From NCBI GenBank assembly GCA_001695595.3, contig MBPM02000009.1, positions 1,054,001 to 1,118,000 on the forward strand: a stretch of DNA of 64,000 bases, given 5' to 3'. The translations under genes were made by a program, and so were the position numbers. Below are positions 10,023 through 23,068 of the stretch, piece by piece; within the stretch, counting starts at the first letter, position 1, and the number at the start of each line of letters is the position of its first letter. Below the pieces are notes generated by a model. That model did no database searches. It had not been told where the DNA came from and saw only the letters and a list, made by a program, of their open reading frames with translations. This DNA comes from Plasmopara viticola (lineage: Eukaryota > Oomycota > Peronosporomycetes > Peronosporales > Peronosporaceae).

Positions 10023-13000
10023 TTAGAGTCGACCCCACACTTTCTTCCTCCATTCTCGCTTTCGTGTTGCAACGACTCGTTTGCCGCTCTTTTCGACCAA
10101 AGTTAGCAACCGTGCTGCATCCAGTGGGTCATTCTCAGCAATTTCAAGGGCATGCTCAAGACTAAAGTGCTCGAGACAGAATGAGGTGCCAGGAAGATGG
10201 CGAAAAGTCGCCTGTTGCTGACAGTCCAAAGTTGTGTTCGCTCTCGAGCATCCACCGCTTCATCCTCTTTCTCGTCGTTTACTGTTGCCTTCTTCGCCTC
10301 TTTGGCCACTGCCAGCAGAGCTGCAGCTAGCTGCTTCGCTTCGTGTTCAGCCGCTTCTGCATCGTGTTGCCGCTTGCTCTTCAAGCACCACTATTGCCTC
10401 AGGCATTTCAAGCCTGTTCACCAGTGATCCAAACGTGTTTTTTTTCCGTGAAGCCGTTCGAAACATCCAGAAGTGCCCGTCCAACGCACGCTGCCGTACC
10501 GAACACGTGTAAAACACCGTTCACAATAGTGCTCGTCACAAGGCAAACATCAAAGAGGCGAGGGGCGAGTGCACTCGACACAGCGAAAGAATGGCGTCCT
10601 TAGTGGATTCAGTACCGCGTACGTGTGCCAACTCACGTCTTCTACATTCGTTGCACACGCCGTGGGAATATGATGATCGTCAAAGCACGCAAGACAAAAG
10701 TCGACACTGGCGCCAATCGGTGAAAAGCATTCGTCTAGACATGTACGATATGGCAGCGAAGCGGGAGGAGGCGACTGTGGCTGCTGAGAGAGATTAATGC
10801 AATGCGGCCATGCCTGCATCCACCTCATTGAGACGGTCTTGAACCATGGGACGGTTCGGCAACACCCCAATAGTGACTTCGTCGCGAGGCTCGTCCAATA
10901 ATTTCTCGTCCGTGGGCGTGTACACAAGATAAAAAGTCTGTGTGTTTCGATTCAAACGTTGCTCGTACAATGAAAGCTGCCGAGACGTGCGCCGTTCATG
11001 CCCTCTTCGCGCGTCAATGGATCGCCACGCACATTAAAGCGTAACCACCGCTTCTGCACGATACCAGCAACGCACGCAGAACATGCGAACTGTTGCTTGA
11101 CACAAACGAGCCGTTTAGTCTCACTCAAGCACTCGCTCGAGTGTTTCTTCGCAAAGATAGAGAGCAAGTTGCGCATACGAGAAAGATGATGCGACGTCAG
11201 GGTCCGAAAGACCTTTGACTAGATGTCGAGCTCTTATCTTGCTTGTGACATCCAGCGTTCTTCTTCTAATGAGATTGACTCGCTCACCTGGTAAGAAATT
11301 AGACAAATGCTTGACACCAAAAGCGACCGACGTTTCTCTTGAGCAGCTAAGACCAGCTTCTTCTTTGGTCCAGCCAAGACTTGAAACTTTTTGCAGACCG
11401 TGGCCAACAAGTCCCGCCTCGGAGGTCGTCCCAAAGACGACGTCATGTACTTTGTGAGCCCAACCCTACTCTAAAACATGGGTGACGTCGTGCCTTTAAG
11501 CGCATGCACGACCCAACCGAGTTGTGCTGCTTTTGTAAAAGTAGCGTGAATAGTGGCCACGACGAAAAGGCTGCCAGATCTTTCTCGCGCGCTTTGAAAA
11601 TAAGTTTGACTTTGCAGCGCTGCAAAGTGCTCGTCGAACGAATAGTCGAGGCGGTCCCACGACGTATCCAGTGTCTTTGTGTTGAGAAAATAGGATGCTG
11701 GAGTCGTAGCTGACACTACCTTTGAGTTTGTCCTCACTTCTTTGCAATGTAGCGTCATCTTGGTGTATCGTAATGTACAGATTGTTCGAGATATAGGAGC
11801 AACGTGCTTGCCAAACATGGATAGCTTGTTCAAGAAATCAATGATAGCTTGGCCGTGTACATCGCGTGGGCGTGCGTTGACTGGGATCGTCCAAGTATGA
11901 TCATGTGTCGTACGCACACTGGCATGATAGGCAACCGCAAGGGCATCGAGCGATGGAGTGAGTGCAGGTGGGCACCTGAACACGACCCTCGTCTTGTTCT
12001 GGAATAGCCTCAACCTTCGTGGGCCACTCCTTCGCAAGTGTAGCTGCTATCTTGTCACTGCGTTGAATTGACGACACAGCTGTATACTTTGCGGGTTCAA
12101 GTTTCGCTCGTGCATCGACCCAAGTCGTTGAAATTACATTCGACCGAACAAAAACCTGCAATTCAAGCGACAGAAATTGCTGTCGTTCTTGCTTCGACTC
12201 ATTCCATTGCGCTTCGAGCGCCGCACGACGACGCTCACGGCGCTCAAGATGCTGCAGCGCCTGTAGCCGACGCTGGGCCAGAAAGCGCCGTAGATGCATT
12301 TGAATCGATATGACCATGTCTTCGTCCTCGATTGTAGACGTGGGTTTCTCTGTAACGTAGTACCTGGTTTGCACTTGGTCACATGACTGCTGACTCATCC
12401 AGTTAACTGCATACACATACACCTGAGCCTCGTCATCCCATTCTCGCACGTATGGATAGCGTAAAGTATGGTGAAGTAGCCGCTGTCGATGGGCTTTCGC
12501 CTCTTTCGCAAGCCAAGCATCCACAGCATCCGTTCTTTCTTTCGCACCGACTTCGCATGGTCAGCATGATACTCTGCTAGGTAAAGCTTTTGCATGTCGA
12601 TTGACCCGTAGCTTAGTCAGGAATTTACTGATTCGTCGGCGCCACAAACTTTGCACTTTCAAAGCCAATGCGTTCATTTCGGCAATACTCTCTATCTTTG
12701 GCCGCCAAAACCGAACTTTCTCCTCCATTCCACGAGTCTTTCGAGCTGTTGCAATTGTGTCAAAAAGCAAAAGCAGCACACTTTCGGCAGAATCGTGGTT
12801 TATATGAGGTCTGATTGACATTGTCTTCTCCTGATGCAATCGTCTCTATCGAGATCCCAAAGAGCTCAGCGAGTCGCTCATAACCATGTTGTAACAAGTC
12901 TGCACCCTGGCCAATAACTGCAGTCTCATAAATAAAGAATACGAGCTCTTTCATGTGCACTTTCACGTCAGAAACGGTAGTCTGTGTCAAAACAACCCTG

Positions 13001-14555
13001 TAGCTGCCATCTCGTCACCTGGATATCGTCCAAAGCCTCAACAAATGCAAACGCACGTGCTTGTAAGCCGGGAAACCGCTCGAGATCGCACGAGCAACGT
13101 ACGGCTGGTCAAGAAATCTCATAGAATATATCCTTTAAACTACAAATGCCAAGTCTCTCGACGTTTGCATGACAAGCAACGGGACCGAGCGCGCAAAGTC
13201 GCTCTAAAACATTCATCGCATCTATGGAAGCAATCCAGCGGCTATTTTGGGACAATTCACCGTACTTTGCATTCAATTCAAGTCGACGTAGCCATTCTTG
13301 CACATGCACGCCTTGCAGCTCATCCGTTAAATCGTAATCTCTAGCAGCCATGGACAGCATTCTATCAAAGACCACACTTATACGTCGATACGAAATAGAC
13401 TCGTTTGCTTGCACTTTTGCGCAGTCCGTCGATAAGCACTGTGCCGCCACTTGAGCTGAATTCGTTTTAGCATTCGTATCCGCAACTCCATGACCACAAC
13501 CTATCTCAAATCACGCATACGACAGACGCAGCCGCGATAAATGCCTTGAATGCCACGTGTTAAATACGATAACACCATTTAATGCGTCGATGCGCCATTC
13601 TTTGTCGGCGCAAGCGCTTGATCAGTTGGTAGAGTACCACCACAATTTGCTGAAGATTTCGAGCTGCGTGATCCCGCCTGGCAGTCAAATGTACCAACCA
13701 GACACGACCAAGTACCCGTGCCATGTGCTTGCGCTTAAAAACCAGCACACGCGCTTCAAAGTCGCCGCTCTTCGTTTTCCATTTCAAGCAAACATCCAAG
13801 CAGCAGGAACGTTAGCCACTCATTGGTGCGTCGTACCAGCACCGTTGAAAGATAAGTGCATCACGCCACTCCTGGCTCAAGGTGTACGCGCCGCAATTCG
13901 TCCAAGAAAACCACAAGCGATTCGCTGCAGTAGGACAATGCTGGATCACACGCGCTCAAAATCTGTTCGCTGACGCAAGTGCTACATGCGCACAGAGCGA
14001 AAAACCGCTAGAACGAGCAGCGCAGCAGTCCGAAGCAATAAATACGCAGCACGGCGCAAGCACCTTCGAACCAGCGCCTGTACCAGGCAACCTGTCGCCG
14101 CACACGTTGTAAACACCCGCAAGCTGCACGCATACGGTGAAGCGCGTGAAGTTTGATCGCTGCATGACGATAGCGGGCAAGTGCAAGTCCAAAACCGACG
14201 GTAGCGTAATGCGCCTTGCACCCGCTCAGGAGAGCGGTCATGCAACGCTAAGAAACGTCGACAGTCACAATATCGCTGAATTGCTACCTGAATGTGCCGT
14301 GCTGACGTGTCGCGGTCAAGCCAGATGAGAAACTGTGTCGGCTCCACTCATTTGCGCAATTCTTGTCGCTGAAATACCCACGCACGACGTACCCAATTGC
14401 AACTCGAAGACGCCCCGCTCACGAAATCGTGCGTGTTCTACCAACGCAATCCACTGCACAAGGGCCGCACGGCGCTGATGCTCTTCAAAAGTAAGGATCC
14501 ATAGCGCCATAGCACGTCGCATTCGATGACGACAATACATTACGCCTCCAGGCAA
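10023..14555 (-). pseudogene. Decaying large gene with IQ-like, WW-like and B-box-like pieces
   Basis: Protein-like segments follow one another on the minus strand but keep changing frame: about 14555-14320 (basic, IQ-like), 14241-14008 (IQ-like), 13799-13560, 13450-13109, 12990-12760, 12839-12561, 12595-12530, 12524-11970, 12000-11471, 10927-10550, 10384-10110 and 10229-10023. Within them are a WW-like stretch (YPYVREWDDEAQVYVYAVNW), charged helices (RRFLAQRRLQALQHLERRER), a second WW-like piece (ASYFLNTKTLDTSWDRL) and Cys/His clusters like B-boxes (FCLACFDDHHIPTACA; CVECTRPS). At least three junctions (near 12530, 11980 and 10220) are frame changes inside one domain, without usable splice sites. 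I read this as a large scaffold protein gene inactivated by indels. The alternative is poor local sequence quality. Confidence 0.6.
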
Positions 14556-14825
14556 TCAAGAGAGACACCTAAGGGCAACTGTTGGTACTCTAATTGAATC
14601 ATGGAATGGATGTCCTGTCGTACGGTTCTCCTCGTGTCTCACTCGTAAAATTTAAGCATTCAGCGACGTCAAAAGCGAGGGACGAGAACGCTGAGCCCTT
14701 TCACGCGAATGGCTTACATTGTGCTCATTACCATATGCAGGCGCAGTCGCTAGCGCTTATACCCAGGTGTCACTAACTTAAGCTCTTCAACTTTCGACAT
14801 TGGCTGCGTTTTCGACCGTGGACTG

Positions 14826-16151
14826 CTAATACCCACGTCTGCAAGAGCCAAGGATTGCGAAGCTTGTGTCCGTTAATTGCTGCTGCCATTGCTTCTCGCT
14901 CACTCCCAGCCTCCTCCTGCCCGTTTCATTCCTCCTTCCATTCATTCCATTCAGTAATCTCAAGCCGATACCGTGAAACCTTGCCGTCGCTTCTACGGTC
15001 TCGTAACTGCTGTTATAAACATACCGGCGAGCAAGCGGCATCTGGCCAGAGCGAACACTCTCGACCATTTGCTCATAAGGCAAGAGCGTGTCGGATACTA
15101 GATGAGGTAAAGGCGAGTCGACAATTGTTCCTTCCTGCGTTTCGCATTCTCGGTCATTGTTAACCGTACTGGTCCCACCCATCGGCTGAATGAGTGGCAA
15201 GGATCAAAGCGGTGTGTACGGGCGTGAAACGACGCGCAGATGCCGCTCCATCTTGAGTGTTCGTTGTAACCGTGCGCGTCTTGCAATGTCTACAGCCAAA
15301 GTGTCGGCTGCACGTAAATCAGATGTCTGTTCGCCGGTACTTCTTGTCAAAAAACCAGCAGATTGTCCTAAAAGCGACGTCTTGACATCTATTTCCTTGC
15401 CGTGACTAGTGCCGTGGTCTTTCCACGTAACTTCACGGCCTTGATGACGTGGCGGCGACTGCTAGTTCACCCTTGTTGACTCTTAACGTGGTGATGGCAC
15501 CGCTCGTCGTTTCCTTTCCTTAAGCACCTTCTTTCTACAATAAAGCAGCTCAATGTCGAAACTCGTCGTGTAAAGTATAGTGACGTTCTTATCCATCCAA
15601 TGTGATGTCTCTCCACTCTCGAGTCGGCCGCTGATGGTAAGTAAAAGGCTCGCGCTGTCGCGTTTAGAAGGCTGTAGCTTTAATCTGAGCAAATTGGAGT
15701 CCAAAAACACGACCAAGTGCTGATGTGGCTGCGATGGCGCTGCATACGATACCAAATACACACAGAGAGTGTCACTAGCGGTCCATTGACACTACAGTCG
15801 GTCTCGCCACCTCATGCCTTGCATGAGCATTGAACTAACCAATCAGCAATTCACACGCACGCGTCGGGTATCGGCTGTGCCGGTCCGTCTCCGGTTGTAG
15901 TCGATTGGCCAACGGGTGGCTCTCCACCATGAGCAACCCCAAAGCTCGGGCTCGACCAGCACACATTCATCGACTAAAGACACATGTTGTGTAGCGTCTA
16001 GTACACGACATTTACGGTGGAGAGGCTGTGGCGAGCGCATAGCACGCTCTACCGATGGCAGGACGGTGCATTGCGACGTCTCGTGACGCGTAAGATACGA
16101 GCCGTAAGTTATTGTCGAGCATTGCCAATAACTTATGCTAATTGAAAGCAA
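14826..16151 (-). pseudogene. Decaying gene segment, possibly the 5' part of the neighbouring pseudogene
   Basis: A single frame stays protein-like from about 16151 to 14826: first a segment with LHRKCRVLDATQHVSLV, then HQHLVVFLDSNLLRLKL and SHWMDKNVTILYTT, then VDSPLPHLVSDTLLPYEQM. One stop-free join can be explained by a 63-bp intron near 15780-15842. The same frame is broken by stops at about 15483, 15462 and 15203 that no canonical intron removes, and it ends at a TAG at 14826. Same strand and direction as the WW/B-box pseudogene downstream, so both may be remains of one gene of about 6 kb. No family recognised. Confidence 0.5.
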
Positions 16152-16328
16152 TGTAACCCATTATTCTTCTTTAAAGGAAAAGATTAGTCCTCCTAAAAAG
16201 TGGGACGTTCTCCAAATCATGCACTAAACTATTTAGGACGCGGAAAAGCCAGGAGTTACTTGCTGACTAGAACCTCTTTCTTTCTATAGTCCTCAAGCGT
16301 CGAGCAGTCTCTCCGATCTCTCGTTCCC

Positions 16329-17860
16329 ATGGCGGCCGAGCACATCCCGTGGTCTGCCGCAATCCTGTGCTACATCCAGTACGCCATCCTCATCACCTTT
16401 GGCCATTTGCGCGATCACGCTGGTCGGATCTTTGGCGGGTCGCGGTATGCCGACCATGCAAAGAAGGGGTACGCGCCTTTGCTTGTCGCGTTTGAAAACT
16501 TTTACACGAAACGCATCTACCATCGTCTCCAGGACGTTTTTAATCGTCCTGTTACCGGTCCACCCGGTATGCTGTACCCCCTTGTCGTTGCTCTCTCTCT
16601 CTCTCCCTCTCTGTCCTCTTGAAAGACTAATTGCTTGCCTTTTTAGGCGCCCACATTGATTTGATTGAGCGTTATTCCCTAGATGAGAACAAGACGTTGC
16701 AGAACAAAGAGGGGTGCATCCAAACGTGCCTCAATCTCGGATCGTACAATTACCTCGGATTTGCAGATGACTGGATGAATACGTGTAGTAAAGATGTGTT
16801 TGCTGCCGTCCAGCACTTTGCACTCGCGTCGAGTGTGCCACCGATGGAATTCGGGACCACGGCCGTGCACGTTGCGTTAGAACGCGCGTTGGCCACGTTC
16901 ATTGGCAAAGAAGCAACGCTTGTCTATAATATGGGCTATGCGACAAATGCGACGAGTATCCCGGCACTTACAGACAAGGGGACCCTTCTCATCAGCGACG
17001 CACTGAACCACACGTCCATTGTCAACGGTGCACGCGCGTCGGGGGCTTCCGTCGTTGTGTTTAAACACAACGATCCGATCCATTTGGAAAAGATTCTACG
17101 GACGAAAATTGCCGACGGCCAGCCGCGTACGCATCGGCCGTGGAAAAAGGTCATTGTGATGATTGAAGGCATTTACTCCATGGAGGGTGAAATCGTGCGT
17201 CTTCGCGAAATGGTGGACGTGACGAAAAAGTACAAGGCGTACATTTACGTCGACGAAGCCCATAGCATTGGGGCTCTGGGCAACACTGGGCGTGGGATTT
17301 GTGAATACGCTGGTGTCAATCCCAACGAGATTGATGTTCTCATGGGCACGTTTTCAAAGAGTTTTGGTGGAATGGGGGGATACATTGCAGCATCGGACGA
17401 AATTATCAACTTTATTCGAAACTCGAGCTCTGGTGCCATCTACGCAACGAGTTTATCCCCAGTCGTGGCCCAGCAGATTTTAACAGCACTGACGATTATC
17501 GCCGGGCTCGACGGCACGGACATTGGTCGTCAAAAGATTGCGTCGTTGCGCAACAATAGCAATTACTTTCGTCAAAAATTGATTGACTTGGGTGTGATTA
17601 CGCTAGGCGACTTTGACTCGCCAGTGATTCCAGTGATGCTGTACCACATGTCGAAAGTCGGGGAATTCTCTCGTCAGTGCTTGAAGCGCAACTTGGCAGT
17701 CGTCACGGTCGGGTTTCCAGCGACCCCGTTGCTACTCGCTCGCGTTCGATTTTGTATCTCGGCTGCGCACACGCGGGAGGATATGGACACGGCCTTGACG
17801 GCACTCGAAGAGGTCTGCGACTTGTGTAATATTCGATTTGAGAAGAAAGGGCATTCTTAG
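16329..17860 (+). CDS. LCB2: Serine palmitoyltransferase, long-chain base subunit 2
   Basis: Two exons, 16329-16566 and 16647-17860, join in phase to 483 aa. A hydrophobic N-terminal segment (WSAAILCYIQYAILITFGHLR, about residues 8-28) would anchor the protein in the ER. It is followed by the fold-type I PLP-enzyme core: SYNYLGFADDW, ALERALATFIGKEA, VMIEGIYSMEGEIVRL, YVDEAHSIGALG and the cofactor-binding GTFSKSFGGMGGYIA, with K316 the Schiff-base lysine. That lysine distinguishes LCB2/SPTLC2 from the non-catalytic LCB1. The enzyme condenses serine and palmitoyl-CoA, the first committed step of sphingolipid synthesis. Length is close to the family norm. The gene runs in the same direction as the PHO88-like gene 160 bp downstream. 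Confidence 0.95.
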
Positions 17861-18019
17861 AGAGAGCTTAATAAGTCGTTGAAATCACGTGCTTAACCTC
17901 TGGTTTTTAATGATATATCAACGGATGGCTCATTTAGTTCTATAGGGTATAATCAATTGAAGGTAGGATAGATTCTCGGTTTTCATACTTGACGAGCACT
18001 TTCGTCCGCTCATTCGCTC

Positions 18020-18743
18020 ATGGCGCCCAACCTCATGATGATGGGCGTGACGCTCATGATAGCGTTCGCCACACGGTCCATACTGGACACTGAAGACTCT
18101 TGTACGTCTGTGCCGCTACTGCAATTGCTCTCAATGATATTGACATATCGCGTATCCTTTCATTCTAGTTCAAACAAACCTTGTGCGCGGCTTGTACGGC
18201 GTCTCGCAGCTCGTGTGCTACGCTGTGCTACTGTATCTCTACGTGAAAGCTCAGAACAACACGGAACCTGGTGTCATTACTGTTAAGGAGGATCTAGGCT
18301 TTGGTCAGACTGGAGACCGCGATGAGAAGATTACAGTGGCTGAGCACGATCAACGGGCGGTTAAGAAGGAAGTGCAACGCGTATGTGCTTGACAACTACA
18401 GGATCGACGAGAGCGACACTAACTAACTCGTTTTGTGCATGGAATTTAGTATGCCTTGGGTACGGTCATCACCGTGTTCATGCACTGGAAGTGGGGCTTT
18501 TTTCCACCACTTGTGATCCAAGCAGTGACCCAGCCAGTGAATTTGTTCCAAGCGCCTCTTGTCAAGGTGATCTTGATGAAGAAGCGCGCGTGGGGTGACT
18601 TGCGTCGCCCTTGGTTGAATCGCAATGATGTGAGCAAGTCGATTAATTCATGGAATAGCACGATCATGTCGGCAATGGGCGAAGCACCTGCTAAGACGAA
18701 CAAGATGGCTAGCAAGAAAGCTGCTAAGCGTAAGAACAAGTAG
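18020..18743 (+). CDS. PHO88/SND3-family ER membrane protein
   Basis: Exons 18020-18101, 18169-18380 and 18450-18743 join to 195 aa. Three hydrophobic stretches: the N-terminal MMMGVTLMIAFA, then LVRGLYGVSQLVCYAVLLYL, then GTVITVFMHWKWGFFPP. A C-terminal part follows with VKVILMKKRAWGDLRRPW and a lysine-rich tail (KKAAKRKNK). Layout and motifs match Pho88, the yeast protein named for phosphate transport and later identified as SND3, a component of SRP-independent targeting to the ER. The lysine-rich end could act in ER retention or ribosome contact (inference). The start ATG lies 6 bp after an initiator-like GCTCATTCG, so the true 5' UTR may be very short. Confidence 0.85.
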
Positions 18744-20271
18744 AGCGCGATAGGTAGTCGTGAATAAAGCGATCTTTATTACCGTGGCAACTTTTTACGG
18801 CTGGCGCACTTTAGAAGTTATACTAGTCTAAAAAACGCAACTGTACCAAGTTAATCCTTGTACGTCAGCTCCTCTTCGTCGGTTCACTGATACCGTTCGT
18901 GGTACACTGTCAGTCGCCTTTATGAGGAATAAGGCATTAGCTCTTCAATCACGACTTTTACGTATACAGTTGCAATCGAAAATGCAAGTGCTAATTGCCA
19001 AAGTTTGCTTTCGGACTACAAGTTTACCACGCTATTGCATCATAGTAGCTCAACTATTACGGGGTGGCACCACCAGCATCTTCTGTCACACAGAAACAGC
19101 ACTCTTCTTTTAAGAATGTTCGAATGGGAGAACCAGCATGTTGTATTGGTGACCGTGGTTAAGAAGCGCTTTAATTTGTTGGGACTGATGGTTGTCAATG
19201 GCCGTTCATATCCTCGCATGGCTCAGATTTTTGCCTAATTGGCGATTGGAATTCAATATTCTTTGCTGTGACTGACTGACGCTTACTATAATATAATACC
19301 GGTAGTTTACTGATTAATTAGCCACTGCTTCTGGTAAAAAAAAAAAATACCATTTAATCTTCTACCGGTACAACGCATTTGACGATACTTATGGTAGTAC
19401 ATGCTGGTAGATAGGCAAATTAAATATACTATTTTGCATCGTCGCATGCTGAATAGTATGAGGTTACCGGTAATCATACTGAACAAAGAGACATTATTCT
19501 GAACCCTTCTTCACAATTCTGATAGCAGCGTCATCGATGATGGTCATTGAGAAGGAAAGTGATATACGTTGAAGATCTTGACAAGGCGAGCAACGAGATA
19601 AATGCTACTAATAAGCATATACCAGAAGTATTGTTATTTATTCCAAATTGACGTGACGAGTCACCTAAGGGGCATAATGAGCTGTTTAAGGCGCTATCAA
19701 ATCTAAGAATTCTACACTTAAACATTTATTTTCAATCGTTTCGGAGCAATCGCAATGGAATCATCGCAGCTTTAAATATTGCACTTGAGTGGTTATTTTC
19801 ACCAAGGTGCCAAGGCTTTTTATGTTTTACCAGTACGATAACTCGCAACAATGCTGTAGTCGTTTCGCTTGTTGTGGTTGTCAGGTGCTGCGTAAGACTT
19901 GCAAACGAATCGCTTAGACATATTTTATGAAATATGAGGCTGCACTTGCACACAATTAGAGTGATAAAAGTTCGCTGTTCGCCTACCACTTGTCCAAATA
20001 AAGTTAAATTTGCAAGAACCTTGGTAACGTCGAGACAAACTAATTGGTGTTGGATGCAAATAGTCGATAAAACGAGTTTTAATTGTATGGCAAGTCATTC
20101 GACGCGCACACAGCGGCGGTTATAATCTAAGCTCTTAAATGTCCACAAATGCAAGTTACAAGATGTCGGATGCGATTTCAATTAGTTTACAGTTCCGGGT
20201 TCGGGCCTAGAAAGATCACAGTCTTGAATACATAAACTTTCACGTATTGCATATAATCAATTTTTTTGAAA

Positions 20272-20342
20272 GCCGTGTGGTCTAGTGATACGATTTTTGC
20301 TTCGAGTTTGAGAGGTCCCAAATTCGATACCCGGTGAGGCCC
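20272..20342 (+). repeat. tRNA-derived fossil, tRNA-Pro-like (possible SINE head)
   Basis: The stretch reads GCCGTGTGGTCTAGTGATA, then an anticodon-arm-like part with TTCGAGT in the loop, then GAGAGGTCCCAAATTCGATACC and GGTGAGGCCC. TGGTCTAGTG matches the tRNA A box and AATTCGATACC the B box (consensus GGTTCGAATCC) with changes. Overall it resembles tRNA-Pro, but the loop reads CGA rather than CGG, and the acceptor and T-arm pairs are broken, so it is not a working tRNA. It may be the head of an old SINE that continues into the TACCCA-rich block. Confidence 0.55.
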
Positions 20343-20486
20343 TGACTATTTGCCGTAACAACCTTTTTGGCAGCAGCGTCCGGAGATTTCAATTCGTTAA
20401 ATCTTGATTGTCGACTTTGGTGTGTTGCTCGCTTTACGTGACTAATGTTAAAATAAAGGTAAGGTGAACAGCAAAGTCCTGCATTG

Positions 20487-20722
20487 GGCACCCTACCCAC
20501 ACCTACCCATGAATTACCCATACCCATGGATTTTGGGTGGGCATGGGTACGCGAGTCCAGTTGGTTGGTGGGTTTGGTTAAGCAGTGACAGATAGGCGTG
20601 GGCATGGGTGGTACGGCGTATACAAAAATTATCTCATTTGTATATTACAAACAGGTCCGGCCATTCGGCTGGTACAGTCAGGTGATCGAGGAAATGGGTG
20701 GGCATGTCTGGGTAGCCATGAG
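20487..20722. repeat. TACCCA/TGGGTA-rich block
   Basis: The block is dense in ACCCA and TACCCATG words on one side (20487-20530) and GGGTGGGCATGGGTA words on the other (20533-20720), so it can fold on itself. The G-rich half repeats GGTGGGCATG twice (near 20535 and 20697). It is not the TTTAGGG telomere unit. It follows directly on the tRNA-like fossil. Confidence 0.4.
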
Positions 20723-21380
20723 TTCCAACAAATAATTGCACGACTCCGCTAGACAAGCTGTTAATCTTATTCTACGTAACCATTCTATGCAAGGACAGCG
20801 ATACAGGTATATACAAACTTAAATCTTATCTTAATTAATAGTCACGAGCAAACCGCCGCAGCTAAACCGCTGCATTAGACCGAGCATTTATGTTGAAAGA
20901 TGGGTTTCCATTAAAACGTGCTTTGAGAGGATAGGACGACAGGTCCCCCATCGGTATTTGTACCAACTTGTCCAAATGCAGCCTCAATTTCAGCGCATAG
21001 AAAGAAGTACAGGTAGAATACAAATAAGGTAAAGTTGTTAGAACTAATGTAGCCTTTACTTTGAACAATCACGACCAGGGATACTAAATGGTCGTTTACA
21101 AAATCTCAGATGCTTCTGCAAGTATTCTGTGTGAGAGGTGCTGTGTGACCCGTCACAATAAGCAGCATGCGAGCCAATCTTACTTCCACGCGGGCAAAGT
21201 GACTCCTGCGTCCTCGTTAAGATTCCAGGGTGTGTAGAACACATTCTTGCATTCATCGAAAGAGCAATTCGAGCTACGCAAACGGCCTGCTGGCTTTCAT
21301 TGAGCCTATGGATACGGCTGTATTCGCGGCCGCTTCTGCTGCTAGGTAGCTGGAACATGACATGGAGTCGAGCTCAACGA

Positions 21381-21467
21381 GTAGGGACTACTGCTTGAGT
21401 TATCTGAGCCTGTGTGTTTGTAAGCTTAAACAGCACAGGCTCAGATAACTCATGCAGTAGTCCCTAC
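21381..21467. repeat. Inverted repeat, 34-bp arms
   Basis: Positions 21381-21414 and 21434-21467 are reverse complements over 34 bp with one mismatch, separated by 19 bp. The ends read GTAGGGACTACTGC and GCAGTAGTCCCTAC. It would form a stable hairpin. No coding sequence or transposon terminus was recognised next to it. Confidence 0.8.
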
Positions 21468-23068
21468 TGTGGAATACAAGTCGACGGAAATTATGGATCC
21501 CATCTAATAAGGAAATAATGTCAGAACCTCTTTTCCTGATCTTTTTAAGATATGACCATTGAGACAATCCGGATCACACAAAGGTAGGTGCACGTGGCGT
21601 TCACTTAAGAGCTCAAACTATAAGCTGGAACTAACCTGTAATATCAGCTTCGTGCCTGTAAATAAAGGAAAAAATAGTTGAAGGTAATGTTTTGTATGGC
21701 AAAGTTTTGAGTCCCAGCCAGCTTTTATGACTGTTTTGTTTTAAAGCAACTTCATGTACAAATCCATAAATCTAAGGTATCTAACGGCCTAAATTTTTTA
21801 AGCGTTTTCTTTCAAACAAATCAAGTGAATGTGTTCTTGGATGACCTAAGGGCGAGCCCGCCCCAAATTTAGCACTAGACAGCAGGTGATTAAAATCACT
21901 CTTTAAGATAGGTACAGCTTCAGACAAGCTCACCCTTTCGAAGTGTCATCAATAGACAACTCATTATCTATAAGACCCAAAGTAGCAGGGTCCGAAAACC
22001 ACTGACGCGGGTCTAGTCTTGATGAACATAGGTATTGCCGAGCAAAGCACCGTCCGTTGCTTTGGCTGTTAAGAATAAAGACACGTGCTTGATGCCCGCG
22101 TTAAAAAAGGCCAGTGAAGGCAACCTTTGTTTTGCCTGAAATCTTTAAAGAGTCGCTGGTAGAAGTCAAACTATCAAAGCCAGAAAAATGTTAGGTTTTA
22201 GTAGAAGTTAGGAGACTTAGTAGGGAAGAACTAAGCTTACAATATGGTTGTGTGGCTGATACGAGCAATGAGAGCTTAGCCCCTAAATATTTCAAAGAAG
22301 GAATTGGCAGTTGTGGACTGCTGGTTCTACACGCAAATATACGAGAGAAGAAGTGACCATTCTGATTTTTTAAAAAGTTTAACGCGTTGCACGGCGTTGA
22401 AAAACGATTGCGCGAAGCTAAAATGAGTTAGATAGTGCTTTGTAAGCGAGAAAAATAATTATGCTGATTCCTATTCGGCCGGCTGGTGGGACAATCCTTA
22501 CCATCCTTTGGATAAATAATGAATTATCTAGATTTCGACAGCATAGAGTCACTTTTTATCGCTAACATTAAAAAGTCTAACTTGATCCTGTGCATGACCT
22601 GGTTAGAAAGTCACGAGTTATGGATCTATTGCGGGTCAGAATCATATCTAATCCCGCGTAACAGAGCTTTGTTGAGCTATATTTTCACCTTGCGTATAGT
22701 TTGTAGACTAATTTGAAGCAAGTATATGCCGGAAATAAATATGAAAGGAGTGATTCCTCCATAAAAACAGTCATTCCGACCTCTTGGGATTCTGTTGAGC
22801 TCTGCTAGCAGCACCAACTGTAAGACGCCTAAGGTAGCGCTCTGGTAGCGACTGGAGTAGTTTTGCTAATATTTTTCGTAGTGCAGGTGATAATAATCCG
22901 CAAGCGGGTAGCAAAGTTCGCCAAATAGGTTGCATAGTATCATCAATTACGGGCCCGTTCAACACAGTAAGCAACATAGGTCCAAAGGTAGGCAAAGAGG
23001 AAACACGACGAACAAATAGCATAGATCCGCCATTCGATATTGAAGATGCCAAACAAAACCAGCCTTTC

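Noticed and set aside
20272..20342. Functional tRNA gene
   Set aside because: Acceptor and T-arm pairing are broken and the anticodon loop has changed relative to the body.
20487..20722. Interstitial telomeric repeat
   Set aside because: The words are TACCCA/TGGGCATG, not the TTTAGGG unit.
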